From: Brevibacillus_D fluminis_A
GTDB lineage: Bacteria > Bacillota > Bacilli > Brevibacillales > Brevibacillaceae
NCBI RefSeq assembly: GCF_052072235.1
Contig: NZ_CM125436.1
Location: forward strand, 2,722,001-2,786,000
Length of the DNA: 64,000 nt
Direction of reading: 5' to 3'
Positions 7,221-15,609 of the stretch are shown here, one piece after another. The position numbers were made by a program, and so were the translations under genes. The notes under the pieces were generated by a model. The model was not told the origin of the DNA, ran no database searches, and saw nothing but the letters and a program-made list of their open reading frames with translations. Position 1 is the stretch's first letter. Every line of letters starts with the position of its first letter.

Positions 7221-8339
7221 ATGAACTTGGCTGAGATATTGGTCTTTACGGATATCAGACAGCTCCATCAGATGGCCGCACATTACGGCTGCGAGTGCAA
7301 CCCTCATTCCAAAAATGAATTGATCACCTCGCTGCTTCAAAACCTTCGGCGCAAACAAACGGTCGCCGATGAGGTGGAACGACTGACTCCAGATGAGGCG
7401 CATTTTCTCTTCCTGCTCTTTTTTGACAAACGCATGGTCGTTTCGCTGGAAGACTTGATGGCGAAAACGGGAGTTGTCCTCCATCAGCTGAAGGAGAAAA
7501 AACAGGAGCAGGGACGCAAGCTGATCGCGAATGCTTTACGGCGCGGGTGGATTTTTCCGGCGAAAAACAAACCGATCGGCCAGTATCAGGTGCCTGCAGA
7601 CATTCGTGAGCCGTACATCCGTGAGTGGATTTCAAGATGGAAGCTGACGCAGCCGGAAGAGGAGACGGAAGTGCCGGCGTATCGCGATGAAGGCCATGCG
7701 CTGGTCGATGATTGCTACCGGTTTCTGTCGTTTCTCGGCAAAGAGCCTGTTCCGCTGACGGGTGACGGGGGGATGTACAAGCGTTATCAGACGCAGCTCC
7801 TGTCGTTTCTTTCCGTCAAGGAGGAGCCGTTGGCGCCGCAAAAATGGCGCTTTGGCTATGGGCTCCATTTCGACCAGTATCCCGATCGTTTTTCCCTGCT
7901 CTATGACTTTTGCTACTATCACCGCTGGATCAAGGAAGAAGCCGGGACGGTACAACTTACGGAACAAGGGGCAGCGCTGCTAAGCCAGCCGCCGTCGCCC
8001 ACGCTCTATGATGATGTCATCCGCTTCTGGCAGCGGGTGTACAAGCGGGCGGTGCCGAACTTGCCGATGCTCATCCAGCTCATTCCGTGGATGTCAGGCG
8101 GGAAGTGGGTGTCGCAGGAGAGCTTCAAACAAATCTTGCTGCCATGGCTCAAACCGTTTTACTACGATGAGCCAGAAGCCATTCTCGTGCAGCGCGTGCT
8201 TAAGATGATGGTTCACCTCGGCCTGTTGAAGGTGGGGCAGCGCGCGGATGAGGAATGGGTGTATGCAAGCACAGAATCGTCACTAACTTGGTTACAGACA
8301 TATAACGGCTTTACCGAAACGATTATTTTGTTGAAATGA
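7221..8339 (+). CDS. conserved-looking hypothetical protein, possible winged-helix content
   Basis: I do not recognise this 372-residue soluble protein. The first 45 residues (TDIRQLHQMAAHYGCECNPH, then KNELITSLLQNL) resemble a SAP-like helix-extended-helix nucleic-acid motif. The C-terminal half has helix-strand patterns that could be winged helices (TVQLTEQGAALL; KMMVHLGLLKVGQ, followed by EEWVYASTES). No catalytic motif is seen. It starts at ATG 7221 after GGAGGGAAGGGA and runs into the small IDEAL-domain gene 9 bases after its stop, so the two are probably co-transcribed. The DNA-binding idea is inference only. Confidence 0.6.
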   Translation: MNLAEILVFTDIRQLHQMAAHYGCECNPHSKNELITSLLQNLRRKQTVADEVERLTPDEAHFLFLLFFDKRMVVSLEDLMAKTGVVLHQLKEKKQEQGRKLIANALRRGWIFPAKNKPIGQYQVPADIREPYIREWISRWKLTQPEEETEVPAYRDEGHALVDDCYRFLSFLGKEPVPLTGDGGMYKRYQTQLLSFLSVKEEPLAPQKWRFGYGLHFDQYPDRFSLLYDFCYYHRWIKEEAGTVQLTEQGAALLSQPPSPTLYDDVIRFWQRVYKRAVPNLPMLIQLIPWMSGGKWVSQESFKQILLPWLKPFYYDEPEAILVQRVLKMMVHLGLLKVGQRADEEWVYASTESSLTWLQTYNGFTETIILLK

Positions 8340-8348
8340 GGGATGGCA

Positions 8349-8555
8349 ATGGAAAGCTCGCATTACCTGAGAAGTAATTTGGTGTCAGGATTGTTATCGG
8401 AAATGATTATCGACGAGCAGGTCAGACAGTTCCGCAAGAGATCGCTCTACGATGAAATCGATCTGGCTCTGGAGAAACGGAATCGGGAGCATTTTCTTAC
8501 CCTCACCAACGAACTGCGCACGATTCTCGCATATGAACAATCTGTTTCCGGATGA
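8349..8555 (+). CDS. small IDEAL-domain protein (YpiB C-terminal-like)
   Basis: A 68-residue protein matching the IDEAL domain as I know it: LRSNLVSGLLSEMIIDEQ, then LYDEIDLALEKRNREHFLTLTNEL. This short helical module occurs in several Bacillales proteins; in B. subtilis it forms the C-terminal part of YpiB, next to ypiF. Here the N-terminal UPF0302 part of YpiB is absent, so only the domain remains. GAGGG at 8338-8342 fits ATG 8349 (6-base spacing) better than ATG 8343, which directly abuts it. The molecular function is unknown. Confidence 0.7.
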   Translation: MESSHYLRSNLVSGLLSEMIIDEQVRQFRKRSLYDEIDLALEKRNREHFLTLTNELRTILAYEQSVSG

Positions 8556-8617
8556 TTGCTTGCCACTCCGATTCATGATAATCTAACTGCAGATTTTCAT
8601 GAAATGAGGAGAGCCTG

Positions 8618-9040
8618 ATGCAATGGATATGGGATGATGTAGAAAAGTGGGAGGAGTTGCGGCCATATGTGGACACCGCGCTGCTCCCTTCTTATTATTA
8701 CGACGAGAATGTGGACATACCGGAGCATGTCAAACGCATGGGGTATTTGATGAAGCTGGCGGTGGCGGTCGAGCAGCGCCTGAAAGGCCGCGTGCTCTTG
8801 TATCCGCTTGCGTACCAAACGGGGGAAAAGGGCGGCGTGTGGAAAGTGCCAGGCTCGTTTCGCTACTATTTTATCCTGCGGTTCACCGGGCATTCACTGC
8901 TGCCGGAAGCGACCGATGCGGAAGCGAAAGTAGAGATTTTGACGGTGGGCGACGAAGACCTTGAATCGAGCGTGCGTTTTGACATCACGGTGGATGTATT
9001 ATGCCAAACAATCTTAAAAAATTGGCAGGGAAATCGATAG
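8618..9040 (+). CDS. YpiF-like protein (DUF2487)
   Basis: A 140-residue soluble protein with the features of the YpiF/DUF2487 family: an N-terminal WDDVEKWEELRPYVDTALLP, a central LLYPLAYQTGEKGGVWK and a C-terminal ILTVGDEDLESSVRFDITVD. In B. subtilis ypiF directly precedes qcrABC, as here. No catalytic residues are known. ATG 8618 follows a GAGGAGAG ribosome site. The family assignment is from memory of length, motifs and position, with moderate confidence. Confidence 0.7.
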   Translation: MQWIWDDVEKWEELRPYVDTALLPSYYYDENVDIPEHVKRMGYLMKLAVAVEQRLKGRVLLYPLAYQTGEKGGVWKVPGSFRYYFILRFTGHSLLPEATDAEAKVEILTVGDEDLESSVRFDITVDVLCQTILKNWQGNR

Positions 9041-9172
9041 CGTTTCCGGTTTTGGGTCATACTACAAAAGAAATCAATCCAACTAGCAGTATATGGTGAG
9101 GGTAATTTTGACAATTTCTCAACAAAATTAATCTAAGCCATACATATGAAGGGGTGTTGTCCCCCGATATTC

Positions 9173-9202
9173 TTGACATACGACTAGGGCGTTAGCTATT
9201 AT
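9173..9202 (+). promoter_or_regulatory. SigA-type promoter of the qcrABC operon
   Basis: TTGACA at 9173-9178 and TATTAT at 9197-9202 are 18 bases apart, leaving a leader of about 75 bases before the qcrA start. A GGGG-TGTTGT-CCCC inverted repeat lies just upstream, at about 9151-9164, and could be a regulator site; nothing else is recognised in 9041-9172. Confidence 0.7.
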
Positions 9203-9285
9203 TGGAACTGACCTAGTATATGAATTTTGCTTGTGTATGTGGAATCCTTCGTTGCGTAACTTTACAGGATAGGAGGGAAAATAGG

Positions 9286-9810
9286 ATGAGTGGAAGTGGA
9301 AAACGCGAAATTTCGAGACGCACGTTCTTGAACTATGCTCTCATGGGAACGGGCGGCTTTCTTGCTGCTGGCATGATTACGCCAATGATCCGCTTTGCGA
9401 TCGACCCAGTGCTGAAGCATTCAGCTGGTGGAGATAAAGTGGCAGTCGGAAGCCCTGATGAATTCGGAGCAGATCCGAAGCGTGTTGAGTTCAAGGTTCA
9501 CACCAAGGACGGTTGGTATGAAACCGAAACAACATTGACGGCTTGGGTCACCAAGGATGAAAAGGGTCAAATTCTGGCTCTCTCGCCGATCTGTAAGCAT
9601 TTGGGCTGTACCGTAGACTGGAATACGAGCCCGGAGCACCCAAACGAGTATTTCTGCCCATGCCATATGGGTCGTTACTCCGTGAAAGGCGAACACATTT
9701 TGAACACCCCGCCTCTCAAATCGCTTGACGAATACGAGACGGAAGTGAAAGACGGCAAGCTCTATTTAGGTAAAATCATTCCAAATCCTCGACCGGGGGT
9801 GAACGGCTAA
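9286..9810 (+). CDS. qcrA: menaquinol:cytochrome c reductase, Rieske iron-sulfur subunit
   Basis: The 2Fe-2S subunit that takes electrons from menaquinol and passes them to the cytochrome c moiety of QcrC, on the outer membrane face. The N-terminus carries a twin-arginine export signal (SRRTFLNYA) followed by a hydrophobic anchor at about 18-38. The Rieske boxes are CKHLGC (C103, H105, C108) and CPCHMG (C124, C126, H127): two Cys and two His for the cluster and two Cys for the disulfide. Length 174 residues is typical. ATG 9286 is preceded by AGGAGG at 9271; the upstream in-frame extension lacks this. It is followed by qcrB after one base. Confidence 0.95.
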   Translation: MSGSGKREISRRTFLNYALMGTGGFLAAGMITPMIRFAIDPVLKHSAGGDKVAVGSPDEFGADPKRVEFKVHTKDGWYETETTLTAWVTKDEKGQILALSPICKHLGCTVDWNTSPEHPNEYFCPCHMGRYSVKGEHILNTPPLKSLDEYETEVKDGKLYLGKIIPNPRPGVNG

Positions 9811-9811
9811 C

Positions 9812-10483
9812 ATGATCCAGAAAGTTTATGACTGGGTGGATGAACGGCTCAATATTACCCCGATGTGGCGTGATATTGCTGACCATGAAGTACCAGAGCA
9901 CGTGAACCCGGCGCACCATTTCTCCGCGTTTGTATACTGCTTTGGCGGCTTGACGTTCTTCATCACAGTAATCCAAATCCTGTCTGGTATGTTCTTGACC
10001 ATGTATTATGTTCCAGACATTATCAATGCTTATGAATCGGTAAAATATCTTCAAAACGAGGTTGCTTTCGGTGTAATCGTGCGCGGCATGCATCACTGGG
10101 GAGCGAGCTTGGTCATTGTTATGATGTTCTTACATACGCTGCGCGTGTTCTTCACCGGCTCGTTCAAACGTCCGCGTGAAATGAACTGGGTTGTCGGTAT
10201 GCTGATTTTCTTCATCATGTTGGGCCTTGGTTTCACAGGCTATCTCTTGCCTTGGGACAACACAGCGTATTTTGCAACCAAAGTAGGTCTGCAAATCGCT
10301 GACACGGTTCCGCTGATTGGTCCTTATCTTAAAGTGTTACTCACCGGCGGCGATATCGTAGGTGCGCAAACGCTGGCTCGCTTCTTTGCGATTCACGTCT
10401 TCTTCCTGCCAGGCGCTTTGCTTGGTTTGCTGGGCGCGCACTTCGTGATGATCCGGGTACAAGGTATTTCCGGACCGCTATAA
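9812..10483 (+). CDS. qcrB: menaquinol:cytochrome c reductase, cytochrome b subunit (b6 type)
   Basis: Integral membrane subunit holding the two b hemes and the quinol sites. At 223 residues it has four transmembrane helices, as in b6-type proteins, with the remainder carried by QcrC. Heme-ligand histidine pairs are visible in GMHHWGAS and FLHTLRVF and in FAIHVFFLPG and GAHFVMI. Cys43 (FVYCFGG) sits where Bacillus QcrB and cytochrome b6 covalently attach an extra c-type heme. The gene starts one base after the qcrA stop, indicating tight translational coupling. Confidence 0.95.
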   Translation: MIQKVYDWVDERLNITPMWRDIADHEVPEHVNPAHHFSAFVYCFGGLTFFITVIQILSGMFLTMYYVPDIINAYESVKYLQNEVAFGVIVRGMHHWGASLVIVMMFLHTLRVFFTGSFKRPREMNWVVGMLIFFIMLGLGFTGYLLPWDNTAYFATKVGLQIADTVPLIGPYLKVLLTGGDIVGAQTLARFFAIHVFFLPGALLGLLGAHFVMIRVQGISGPL

Positions 10484-10512
10484 TGTGTCTTCGACAATAA
10501 GGAGGAAATAGC

Positions 10513-11298
10513 ATGGCAAAAGTCGATAAAGATGCTACCTTCGTTGGAGACTCACGTGTGAGAGCGAAGCGCATCCCAAACATTTCTCCATCCTATGCGG
10601 ATTTTCCGGGAAAATCGGAACCATTCATGCCGAACTTCCTGCTGAAAGAGTGGATGGTTGCTGCGGTTGGTCTGGTCGCGTACCTGATCTTGACCGTATC
10701 CCATCCATCGCCGCTGACGGATAAGGCGAATCCGAACGATACGTCGTTCGTTCCGTTGCCTGACTGGTACTTCCTGTTTCTGTACCAGCTCTTGAAATAT
10801 CCGTGGGCTTCCGGTGACTGGGTCATCCTCGGTATCATCGGTATTCCACTCGTTTCTTTCGGTGGCTTGCTGCTTGCTCCTTGGCTGGATGCAGGCAAGG
10901 AACGCCGTCCTTCCCGTCGCCCGGTTGCGACAGGAATCATGTTGGTCTCCCTGGTGGGCCTGTTCTACCTGACATGGGCTGCGATGGATGAGCACAACAA
11001 GCACGCTCCGGCTGCCAGCCATTCCGGCGGAGGCTCTGCTGCAGCACCAGCTGCCAAAGCTGATCCAAGCTTCAAACCGGATCAACTGTGGACTGCTCAG
11101 CAAAGTTGTAAGGGCTGCCATGGGCAAAACATGGAAGGCATGATGGGTCCAAACTTGCAAAAGATCGGTGCCCAACTGAATGCTTCCCAAATTGAAGAAG
11201 TGATCAAAAATGGTAAGGGCGGAATGCCACCAGGTATGTTCAAAGGTAGCGATGAAGACCGCAAAAAACTTGCCGAATACCTTGCTTCTTTAAAATAG
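10513..11298 (+). CDS. qcrC: menaquinol:cytochrome c reductase, subunit IV fused to cytochrome c
   Basis: A 261-residue fusion typical of Bacillus. The N-terminal half is like subunit IV of the b6f complex with three membrane helices and the conserved quinol-site region (FVPLPDWYFLFLYQLLKY). An Ala/Gly/Ser-rich linker at about 165-185 leads to a C-terminal cytochrome c domain with heme motif CKGCH (C199, C202, H203) and a probable methionine ligand in GGMPPGM. The domain faces the cell exterior and hands electrons onward to a cytochrome oxidase, which is not in this window. Its AAGGAGG site begins 17 bases past the qcrB stop. Confidence 0.95.
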   Translation: MAKVDKDATFVGDSRVRAKRIPNISPSYADFPGKSEPFMPNFLLKEWMVAAVGLVAYLILTVSHPSPLTDKANPNDTSFVPLPDWYFLFLYQLLKYPWASGDWVILGIIGIPLVSFGGLLLAPWLDAGKERRPSRRPVATGIMLVSLVGLFYLTWAAMDEHNKHAPAASHSGGGSAAAPAAKADPSFKPDQLWTAQQSCKGCHGQNMEGMMGPNLQKIGAQLNASQIEEVIKNGKGGMPPGMFKGSDEDRKKLAEYLASLK

Positions 11299-11308
11299 GC
11301 TCATTACG

Positions 11309-11345
11309 CAAAAGCTGGCCTGATCAAATCGGTCAGCTTTTGCTT
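11309..11345 (+). terminator. terminator after qcrABC
   Basis: Stem CAAAAGCTGGCC / GGTCAGCTTTTG (one G-U pair) with a 9-base loop and T-rich tail. ypjA starts 64 bases further on, so partial read-through is possible. Confidence 0.75.
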
Positions 11346-11408
11346 TCCTGTCTTTTTTTTCGCCTTTTTTCAGAAGAATACATATCTTCAACATGGGAGA
11401 CGATTCAG

Positions 11409-12011
11409 ATGAGATGGATGTGGGAGTGGTTTTCGGATTCGTTGGGGAAATCATGGTTCCTGTGGATTCTCTTTTTCATCAATCTAGGCGGAACCATTTA
11501 CGGCTTTATTTGGTATAAAGCTCAATTGGAAGCAACGGAACCGGCCATATTTCGGATATTTGTGCCAGATAGTCCGACTGGAAGCGGCCTATTTACTTTG
11601 GTCATCCTTACGTACATCATTGGACGACATGTACCTTTGTTAGAGGCACTCGCCGGAATCACCAACTTCAAGTACGGGATCTGGGCCGTGGCCGTCATTT
11701 TTGCAGGATGGGCGATGGGAGACGAGCTGCAATGGCAGGAAGTCATGCTCGTATGCTCGCATTTGGGGATGGCGATCGAATCCTTGCTGTATGCCCGTTT
11801 CTACAAATTGAGCTGGCTTGTCGTCGGCTTCGCTTCCCTTTGGACGCTGAACAATGATTTCGTCGACTATGTTATGGATCTCCATCCGTACTTGCCTGAG
11901 GTGCTCGATCCTTATTCCGGAATCGTCGGGCTATGCACCGTAGCACTGAGTATCATTTCAATCGCTGCCATTTGGACGATTAACGTAAAAAGTCAACAAA
12001 ATGAGGTCTAA
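11409..12011 (+). CDS. ypjA: YpjA-like membrane protein (DUF1405)
   Basis: A 200-residue polytopic membrane protein with about five or six hydrophobic helices (WFLWILFFINLGGTIYGFIW, GLFTLVILTYIIG, YGIWAVAVIFAGWAMG, IVGLCTVALSIISIAAIWTI). The combination of TIYGFIWYKAQL and the position directly after qcrABC and before ypjB matches YpjA of B. subtilis. Function is unknown. ATG 11409 has GGGAG nine bases upstream; the longer in-frame TTG at 11340 lies within the preceding terminator and is not credible. Symbol used on combined synteny and sequence grounds. Confidence 0.75.
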   Translation: MRWMWEWFSDSLGKSWFLWILFFINLGGTIYGFIWYKAQLEATEPAIFRIFVPDSPTGSGLFTLVILTYIIGRHVPLLEALAGITNFKYGIWAVAVIFAGWAMGDELQWQEVMLVCSHLGMAIESLLYARFYKLSWLVVGFASLWTLNNDFVDYVMDLHPYLPEVLDPYSGIVGLCTVALSIISIAAIWTINVKSQQNEV

Positions 12012-12061
12012 TCTTGTCCTTCTTTCCATAGGCTGTAGTATGGGAAAGGAGGTTTTTTCTT

Positions 12062-12868
12062 TTGCGAAAAAACATAAAGATACTTTTGCTGCTTCTCGTT
12101 TCAGGATTAGCGCTTTCCTGGCCCATGTACACCATCTTGTCTTCCATGGAAAAGTCAGACGAGCAGCAGCAATTTTCACGGGTGGATAAATTGGCGGAAG
12201 AGTTGCTTGCGTTGACCAAAAAAGGGGACATGGAGCAAGCGCGCATCAAAATTCAAAACCTCGCAGACATTTTTCCAAGCCAAACGCTGCCCGTATCGAT
12301 AAAGATCGAAAGCTTGAATGCCGTCACGCAATCCATCTTGGCCGCGCGCAATGTGTTTTCCGCAGGGAAAGCCGATGATGACAAACTGCTCTGGCATGCG
12401 ACACAGGTGCGCGTCGCGATCGACGCCCTGACGCATCCGAACCAGGCGATGTGGCGCAATTATTACACGTCATTCACGAGTCAAATGCAAAATCTGCTGC
12501 AGGCGTCTGTGGAGCGGGATGCAGAGGAGCTGCGCGACCAGTTTGCAGAAAATTATCGGCTGTTTTTGGCGATCAAGCCGGCCATGAGCGTTCAGCTGCC
12601 TGAGCCGGAAATGGAAAAAATCAATGCTTCGTACGATGCGCTGATCAAGCAAGTGCGGAATGAAACGGTTGACTGGCAGGTCGTGCGCGAAACGCTACGG
12701 GATTTGAATGCGTCCATCTCGGCGGCATTTTTAGGGGATGACCGGCATGCGATCAGCGATTGGCTCGACACGCGTTCTCTTGTCATGCTGAGCGCCTCGA
12801 TTGGTACGCTGGTGTCCATCACACTCGCCTATGTGGCATGGCGCAAATATTACGCTGCCGGCGTGTAG
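12062..12868 (+). CDS. ypjB: YpjB-like membrane-anchored sporulation-associated protein
   Basis: A 268-residue protein with an N-terminal signal/anchor (residues 5-25, ILLLLLVSGLALSWPMYTIL), a long helical outside domain and a C-terminal membrane span (SLVMLSASIGTLVSITLAYV). Topology and placement between ypjA and the yitT-type gene match YpjB, which databases label a sporulation protein; biochemical function is not established. TTG 12062 is used because AAAGGAGG precedes it at about 12044-12051 and no nearer ATG fits. It converges with the yitT-type gene on a shared terminator. Confidence 0.72.
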   Translation: MRKNIKILLLLLVSGLALSWPMYTILSSMEKSDEQQQFSRVDKLAEELLALTKKGDMEQARIKIQNLADIFPSQTLPVSIKIESLNAVTQSILAARNVFSAGKADDDKLLWHATQVRVAIDALTHPNQAMWRNYYTSFTSQMQNLLQASVERDAEELRDQFAENYRLFLAIKPAMSVQLPEPEMEKINASYDALIKQVRNETVDWQVVRETLRDLNASISAAFLGDDRHAISDWLDTRSLVMLSASIGTLVSITLAYVAWRKYYAAGV

Positions 12869-12927
12869 GATGATCAGTCTGAATTCATGAAAGAAGAGAC
12901 GCCATACCCGGGTACCTGGAACGACAC

Positions 12928-12969
12928 AAAAAACATCCCTCACGCTTTGGAGCGGCGAGGGATGTTTTT
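12928..12969. terminator. bidirectional terminator between ypjB and the yitT-type gene
   Basis: AAAACATCCCTC / GAGGGATGTTTT stem with a short inner CGC/GCG pairing, flanked by A-run and T-run. It serves both convergent genes. Confidence 0.85.
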
Positions 12970-12985
12970 GCATATCATGATCGCA

Positions 12986-13846
12986 TTAGTCATGAAGCGG
13001 TTGCTTATTCTCATCAAAGGTGAAGCCTTCGCCCAGCACTTCGTGCACATCATTGACGATGACGAACGCGTGCGGATCGATCTCCTGCACCACATTTTTG
13101 AAGCGGATGACTTCATTGCGGCTGACTACGACATAAATCACTTCTTTTGGAGAACCGGAAAAAGCGCCTTTGCCTGTCAGGATGGTGACGCCGCGTCCCA
13201 ACCCAAGAATCTCTTTGGCGATTTTTTGCGGATGCTCGGAAATGATCGTCAGCGCTTTGCCTGCATTCAGCCCTTCCTGCATGAAATCGATGACACGCGT
13301 TGCGATAAAGACGGCGACCAGCGTGTACATGGCGCTTTCCTTGCTCAAGTACACGAGGGAGATCCCGATGACGACGATATCAGAGATGAACAGCGTTCGT
13401 CCCATGCTGACGCCAAAATACTTTTGGAACATCCGGGCGATAATGTCGACGCCGCCGGTGGTGCCCCCAAAGCGGAAAATGAGACCCAGGCCCAATCCAA
13501 CCATAACCCCTGCAAATAAAGAAGCAAGCAGCGTGTCTTTCATTGGCGTTGGCGAAAGCAAGTAGTCAAACAACGAGAAGAACGCCGAGCTGAGAATGGT
13601 TCCGATGATCGTATAAGCTAATTCCGTGCGGCTTAACACTTTCCAGCCAATGATGAAGAGCGGAATGTTTAAGAGGAAATAGACAATACCTTGGTCAATC
13701 GTTGGAAACAAGATTTTGATGATGATGCTGATTCCCGTCACGCCGCCCTCGGCGAGACCGTTGGGAATGTTGAACGCATTGATCCCGAAACCGATGATCG
13801 CGGTTCCGATGACGATGGCGATAAGACTTTTCAGGCGCATGTTCAT
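12986..13846 (-). CDS. YitT-family membrane protein with DUF2179 domain
   Basis: A 286-residue protein with five or six transmembrane helices in its first two thirds (SLIAIVIGTAIIGFGINAFN, then GIVYFLLNIPLFIIGWKVL) including the family hallmark GGTTGGVDIIARMF. The C-terminal cytoplasmic part (TIISEHPQKIAKEILGLGRG, then TILTGKGAFSG, VVVSRNEV) is a DUF2179 domain. In B. subtilis ypjC, of this family, occupies the same place. Function is uncertain; these proteins have been discussed as transporters. The start is ATG at 13846 with AGGAGGG seven bases upstream; the longer in-frame extension to 13990 has no ribosome site. It is the only minus-strand gene in this run. Confidence 0.85.
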   Translation of the reverse strand: MNMRLKSLIAIVIGTAIIGFGINAFNIPNGLAEGGVTGISIIIKILFPTIDQGIVYFLLNIPLFIIGWKVLSRTELAYTIIGTILSSAFFSLFDYLLSPTPMKDTLLASLFAGVMVGLGLGLIFRFGGTTGGVDIIARMFQKYFGVSMGRTLFISDIVVIGISLVYLSKESAMYTLVAVFIATRVIDFMQEGLNAGKALTIISEHPQKIAKEILGLGRGVTILTGKGAFSGSPKEVIYVVVSRNEVIRFKNVVQEIDPHAFVIVNDVHEVLGEGFTFDENKQPLHD

Positions 13847-14015
13847 ATACCGGCCCTCCTCCCATACATAACCAAATTCGTATGCCATTATAGCGGAGCT
13901 TTTTCCCATTGTCCATCTATGATACACTATCCGAGTCGAAAGATTTGGCAAAACCTTTATCATGCGGTACGATGAGGTAGAGGCAATCATTTATGGATAA
14001 GGAAGGAGCTTACGT

Positions 14016-14348
14016 GTGACCGAGCGGAAAACCTTACAAGACATTCAGGATGAAGTGGACAAATACATATCGCAGTTTAAAGAAGGTTATTTTTCTCCAC
14101 TTGCCATGATGGCGCGCATGACCGAGGAGGTCGGCGAGCTTGCGAGGGAGATTAATCATTATTATGGCGAGAAGCCAAAAAAGGCGGAAGAAGAACAGAA
14201 AACCGTCGAAGACGAGCTGGGGGACGTGTTTTTCATCGTCCTTTGTTTCGCCAACTCGCTCGGCATCGATTTGCAGGAAGCCTTTGATCGTATTATGCAC
14301 AAATTTACTACCAGAGATAAAGATCGCTGGACGAGAATAGAGGAGTAG
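14016..14348 (+). CDS. MazG-like nucleotide pyrophosphohydrolase (YpjD-like)
   Basis: A 110-residue all-alpha NTP pyrophosphohydrolase that removes non-canonical or excess nucleoside triphosphates. The catalytic metal-binding E-E-x-x-E helix is visible as MTEEVGELAREI at about residues 35-46, and the second acidic helix as TVEDELGDVFF near residue 65. Short single-domain members are typical of Bacillales. The start is GTG 14016, seven bases after AAGGAG. It leads dapB by 6 bases, so it opens the dapB-mgsA-bshB1-bshA run, as in B. subtilis where ypjD precedes dapB. Confidence 0.87.
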   Translation: MTERKTLQDIQDEVDKYISQFKEGYFSPLAMMARMTEEVGELAREINHYYGEKPKKAEEEQKTVEDELGDVFFIVLCFANSLGIDLQEAFDRIMHKFTTRDKDRWTRIEE

Positions 14349-14354
14349 ATAGAG

Positions 14355-15176
14355 ATGGAAACAGTGGAGCGGAATGAGAAAACCATTAAAGTTGCTGTAG
14401 CGGGTGCGAAAGGGCGGATGGGGCAGGAAGTCGTCAAAATGCTGATCCAGGACCCGACGCTTGAATTCGTGGTTGCGGTTGATTCGAAATTGCACGGTGT
14501 AGACGTCGGCGAAGCGATCGGCGGACGTACGCTTGGCGTCATGTTCGTCCAATCGGTCGAGGAAGCGTTCCAAAAGTATCAACCCGACGTACTGGTCGAT
14601 TTCACCACGCCGCAAACCGTATTCCAGCATATGGAGCTGTCCCTGCAATATAAAGTACGGCCGGTTATCGGCACAACCGGGCTGTCCACCGAGCAAATGG
14701 AAGATTTGACGCGCCGTTATACCGAAGCGAAGCTGGGCGGAATCATCGCGCCGAACTTTGCGATTGGGGCGATTCTGTGTATGAAATTCGCAGCGATGGC
14801 TGCCAAATATATGCCGCATGTGGAGATTATCGAGCTGCATCATGACCGCAAGCTGGATGCGCCGAGCGGTACGGCACTGAAAACGGCGGAGCTGATTGCC
14901 AAATCCCGCGCAGAACTCGCGCAAGGTCATCCGCAGGAAGAAGAAAGCATTCCGGGCGCGCGCGGAGCCGAATACCATGGCTTCCGCATCCACAGCGTGC
15001 GCTTGCCGGGGATGGTGGCGCATCAGGAAGTGTTGTTTGGCGCTACGGGCCAGACGCTCTCGATCCGCCATGACAGCATCAACCGCGAATCGTTCATGCC
15101 AGGCGTCAACATGGCGATCAAAGCTGCGATGAACCTGGATACGCTTGTGTACGGACTGGAGAACTTGTTGGATTAA
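14355..15176 (+). CDS. dapB: 4-hydroxy-tetrahydrodipicolinate reductase
   Basis: NAD(P)H-dependent reduction in the diaminopimelate branch, supplying lysine, peptidoglycan precursor and the dipicolinate pathway of spores. A Rossmann motif (VAVAGAKGRMGQEVVKM) lies at the N-terminus; DFTTP, the IGTTGLS loop, APNFAIGA and the catalytic E-L-H-H-D-x-K-x-D-A-P-S-G-T segment are all present. Length 273 is normal. The start ATG 14355 has GAGGAG 11 bases upstream, a little distant. The gene follows the MazG-like gene closely and precedes mgsA. Confidence 0.96.
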   Translation: METVERNEKTIKVAVAGAKGRMGQEVVKMLIQDPTLEFVVAVDSKLHGVDVGEAIGGRTLGVMFVQSVEEAFQKYQPDVLVDFTTPQTVFQHMELSLQYKVRPVIGTTGLSTEQMEDLTRRYTEAKLGGIIAPNFAIGAILCMKFAAMAAKYMPHVEIIELHHDRKLDAPSGTALKTAELIAKSRAELAQGHPQEEESIPGARGAEYHGFRIHSVRLPGMVAHQEVLFGATGQTLSIRHDSINRESFMPGVNMAIKAAMNLDTLVYGLENLLD

Positions 15177-15199
15177 GATCGGGGAGAGGGAGAGATAAC

Positions 15200-15601
15200 A
15201 TGAAAGTTGCACTCATTGCTCACGACCGCAAAAAAGAAGAAATGGTTCAATTGGCGACCGCCTACGAATCGATTTTGGCTCAGCATGAATTGTTTGCAAC
15301 AGGCACAACCGGGACGCGCATCATGGAAAACACAGCGCTGGAAGTTACCCGGTTCCTCTCCGGCCCTCTCGGGGGCGATCAGCAAATTGGTGGAAAAGTG
15401 GCGCAAAACGAAATGGACATGGTCATTTTCCTGCGCGATCCATTGGCGGCACAACCGCATGAGCCGGACATCAATGCCCTGATCCGCCTGTGTGATGTGC
15501 ACAAAATTCCGTTGGCGACAAACTTGGGTACGGCAGAAGTGCTGCTCAAGGCATTAGCAAATGGGCAGATCGCGTGGCGCAATCTGGTCCACGAGGAGTA
15601 A
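15200..15601 (+). CDS. mgsA: methylglyoxal synthase
   Basis: Converts dihydroxyacetone phosphate to methylglyoxal and phosphate, a bypass of lower glycolysis. The 133-residue protein has the MGS-like fold with phosphate-binding ATGTTG, the catalytic Asp region SGPLGGDQQIG, and VIFLRDPL. The placement next to bacillithiol genes is functionally sensible because bacillithiol detoxifies methylglyoxal. GGGGAGAGGGAGAG precedes the ATG. bshB1 follows after 8 bases. Confidence 0.95.
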   Translation: MKVALIAHDRKKEEMVQLATAYESILAQHELFATGTTGTRIMENTALEVTRFLSGPLGGDQQIGGKVAQNEMDMVIFLRDPLAAQPHEPDINALIRLCDVHKIPLATNLGTAEVLLKALANGQIAWRNLVHEE

Positions 15602-15609
15602 CGATAGCG

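Noticed and set aside
14034..15212. Minus-strand frame of 392 codons opposite mazG and dapB
   Set aside because: The plus-strand proteins are well-known families with full motifs; the reverse frame has no ribosome site and low-complexity composition.
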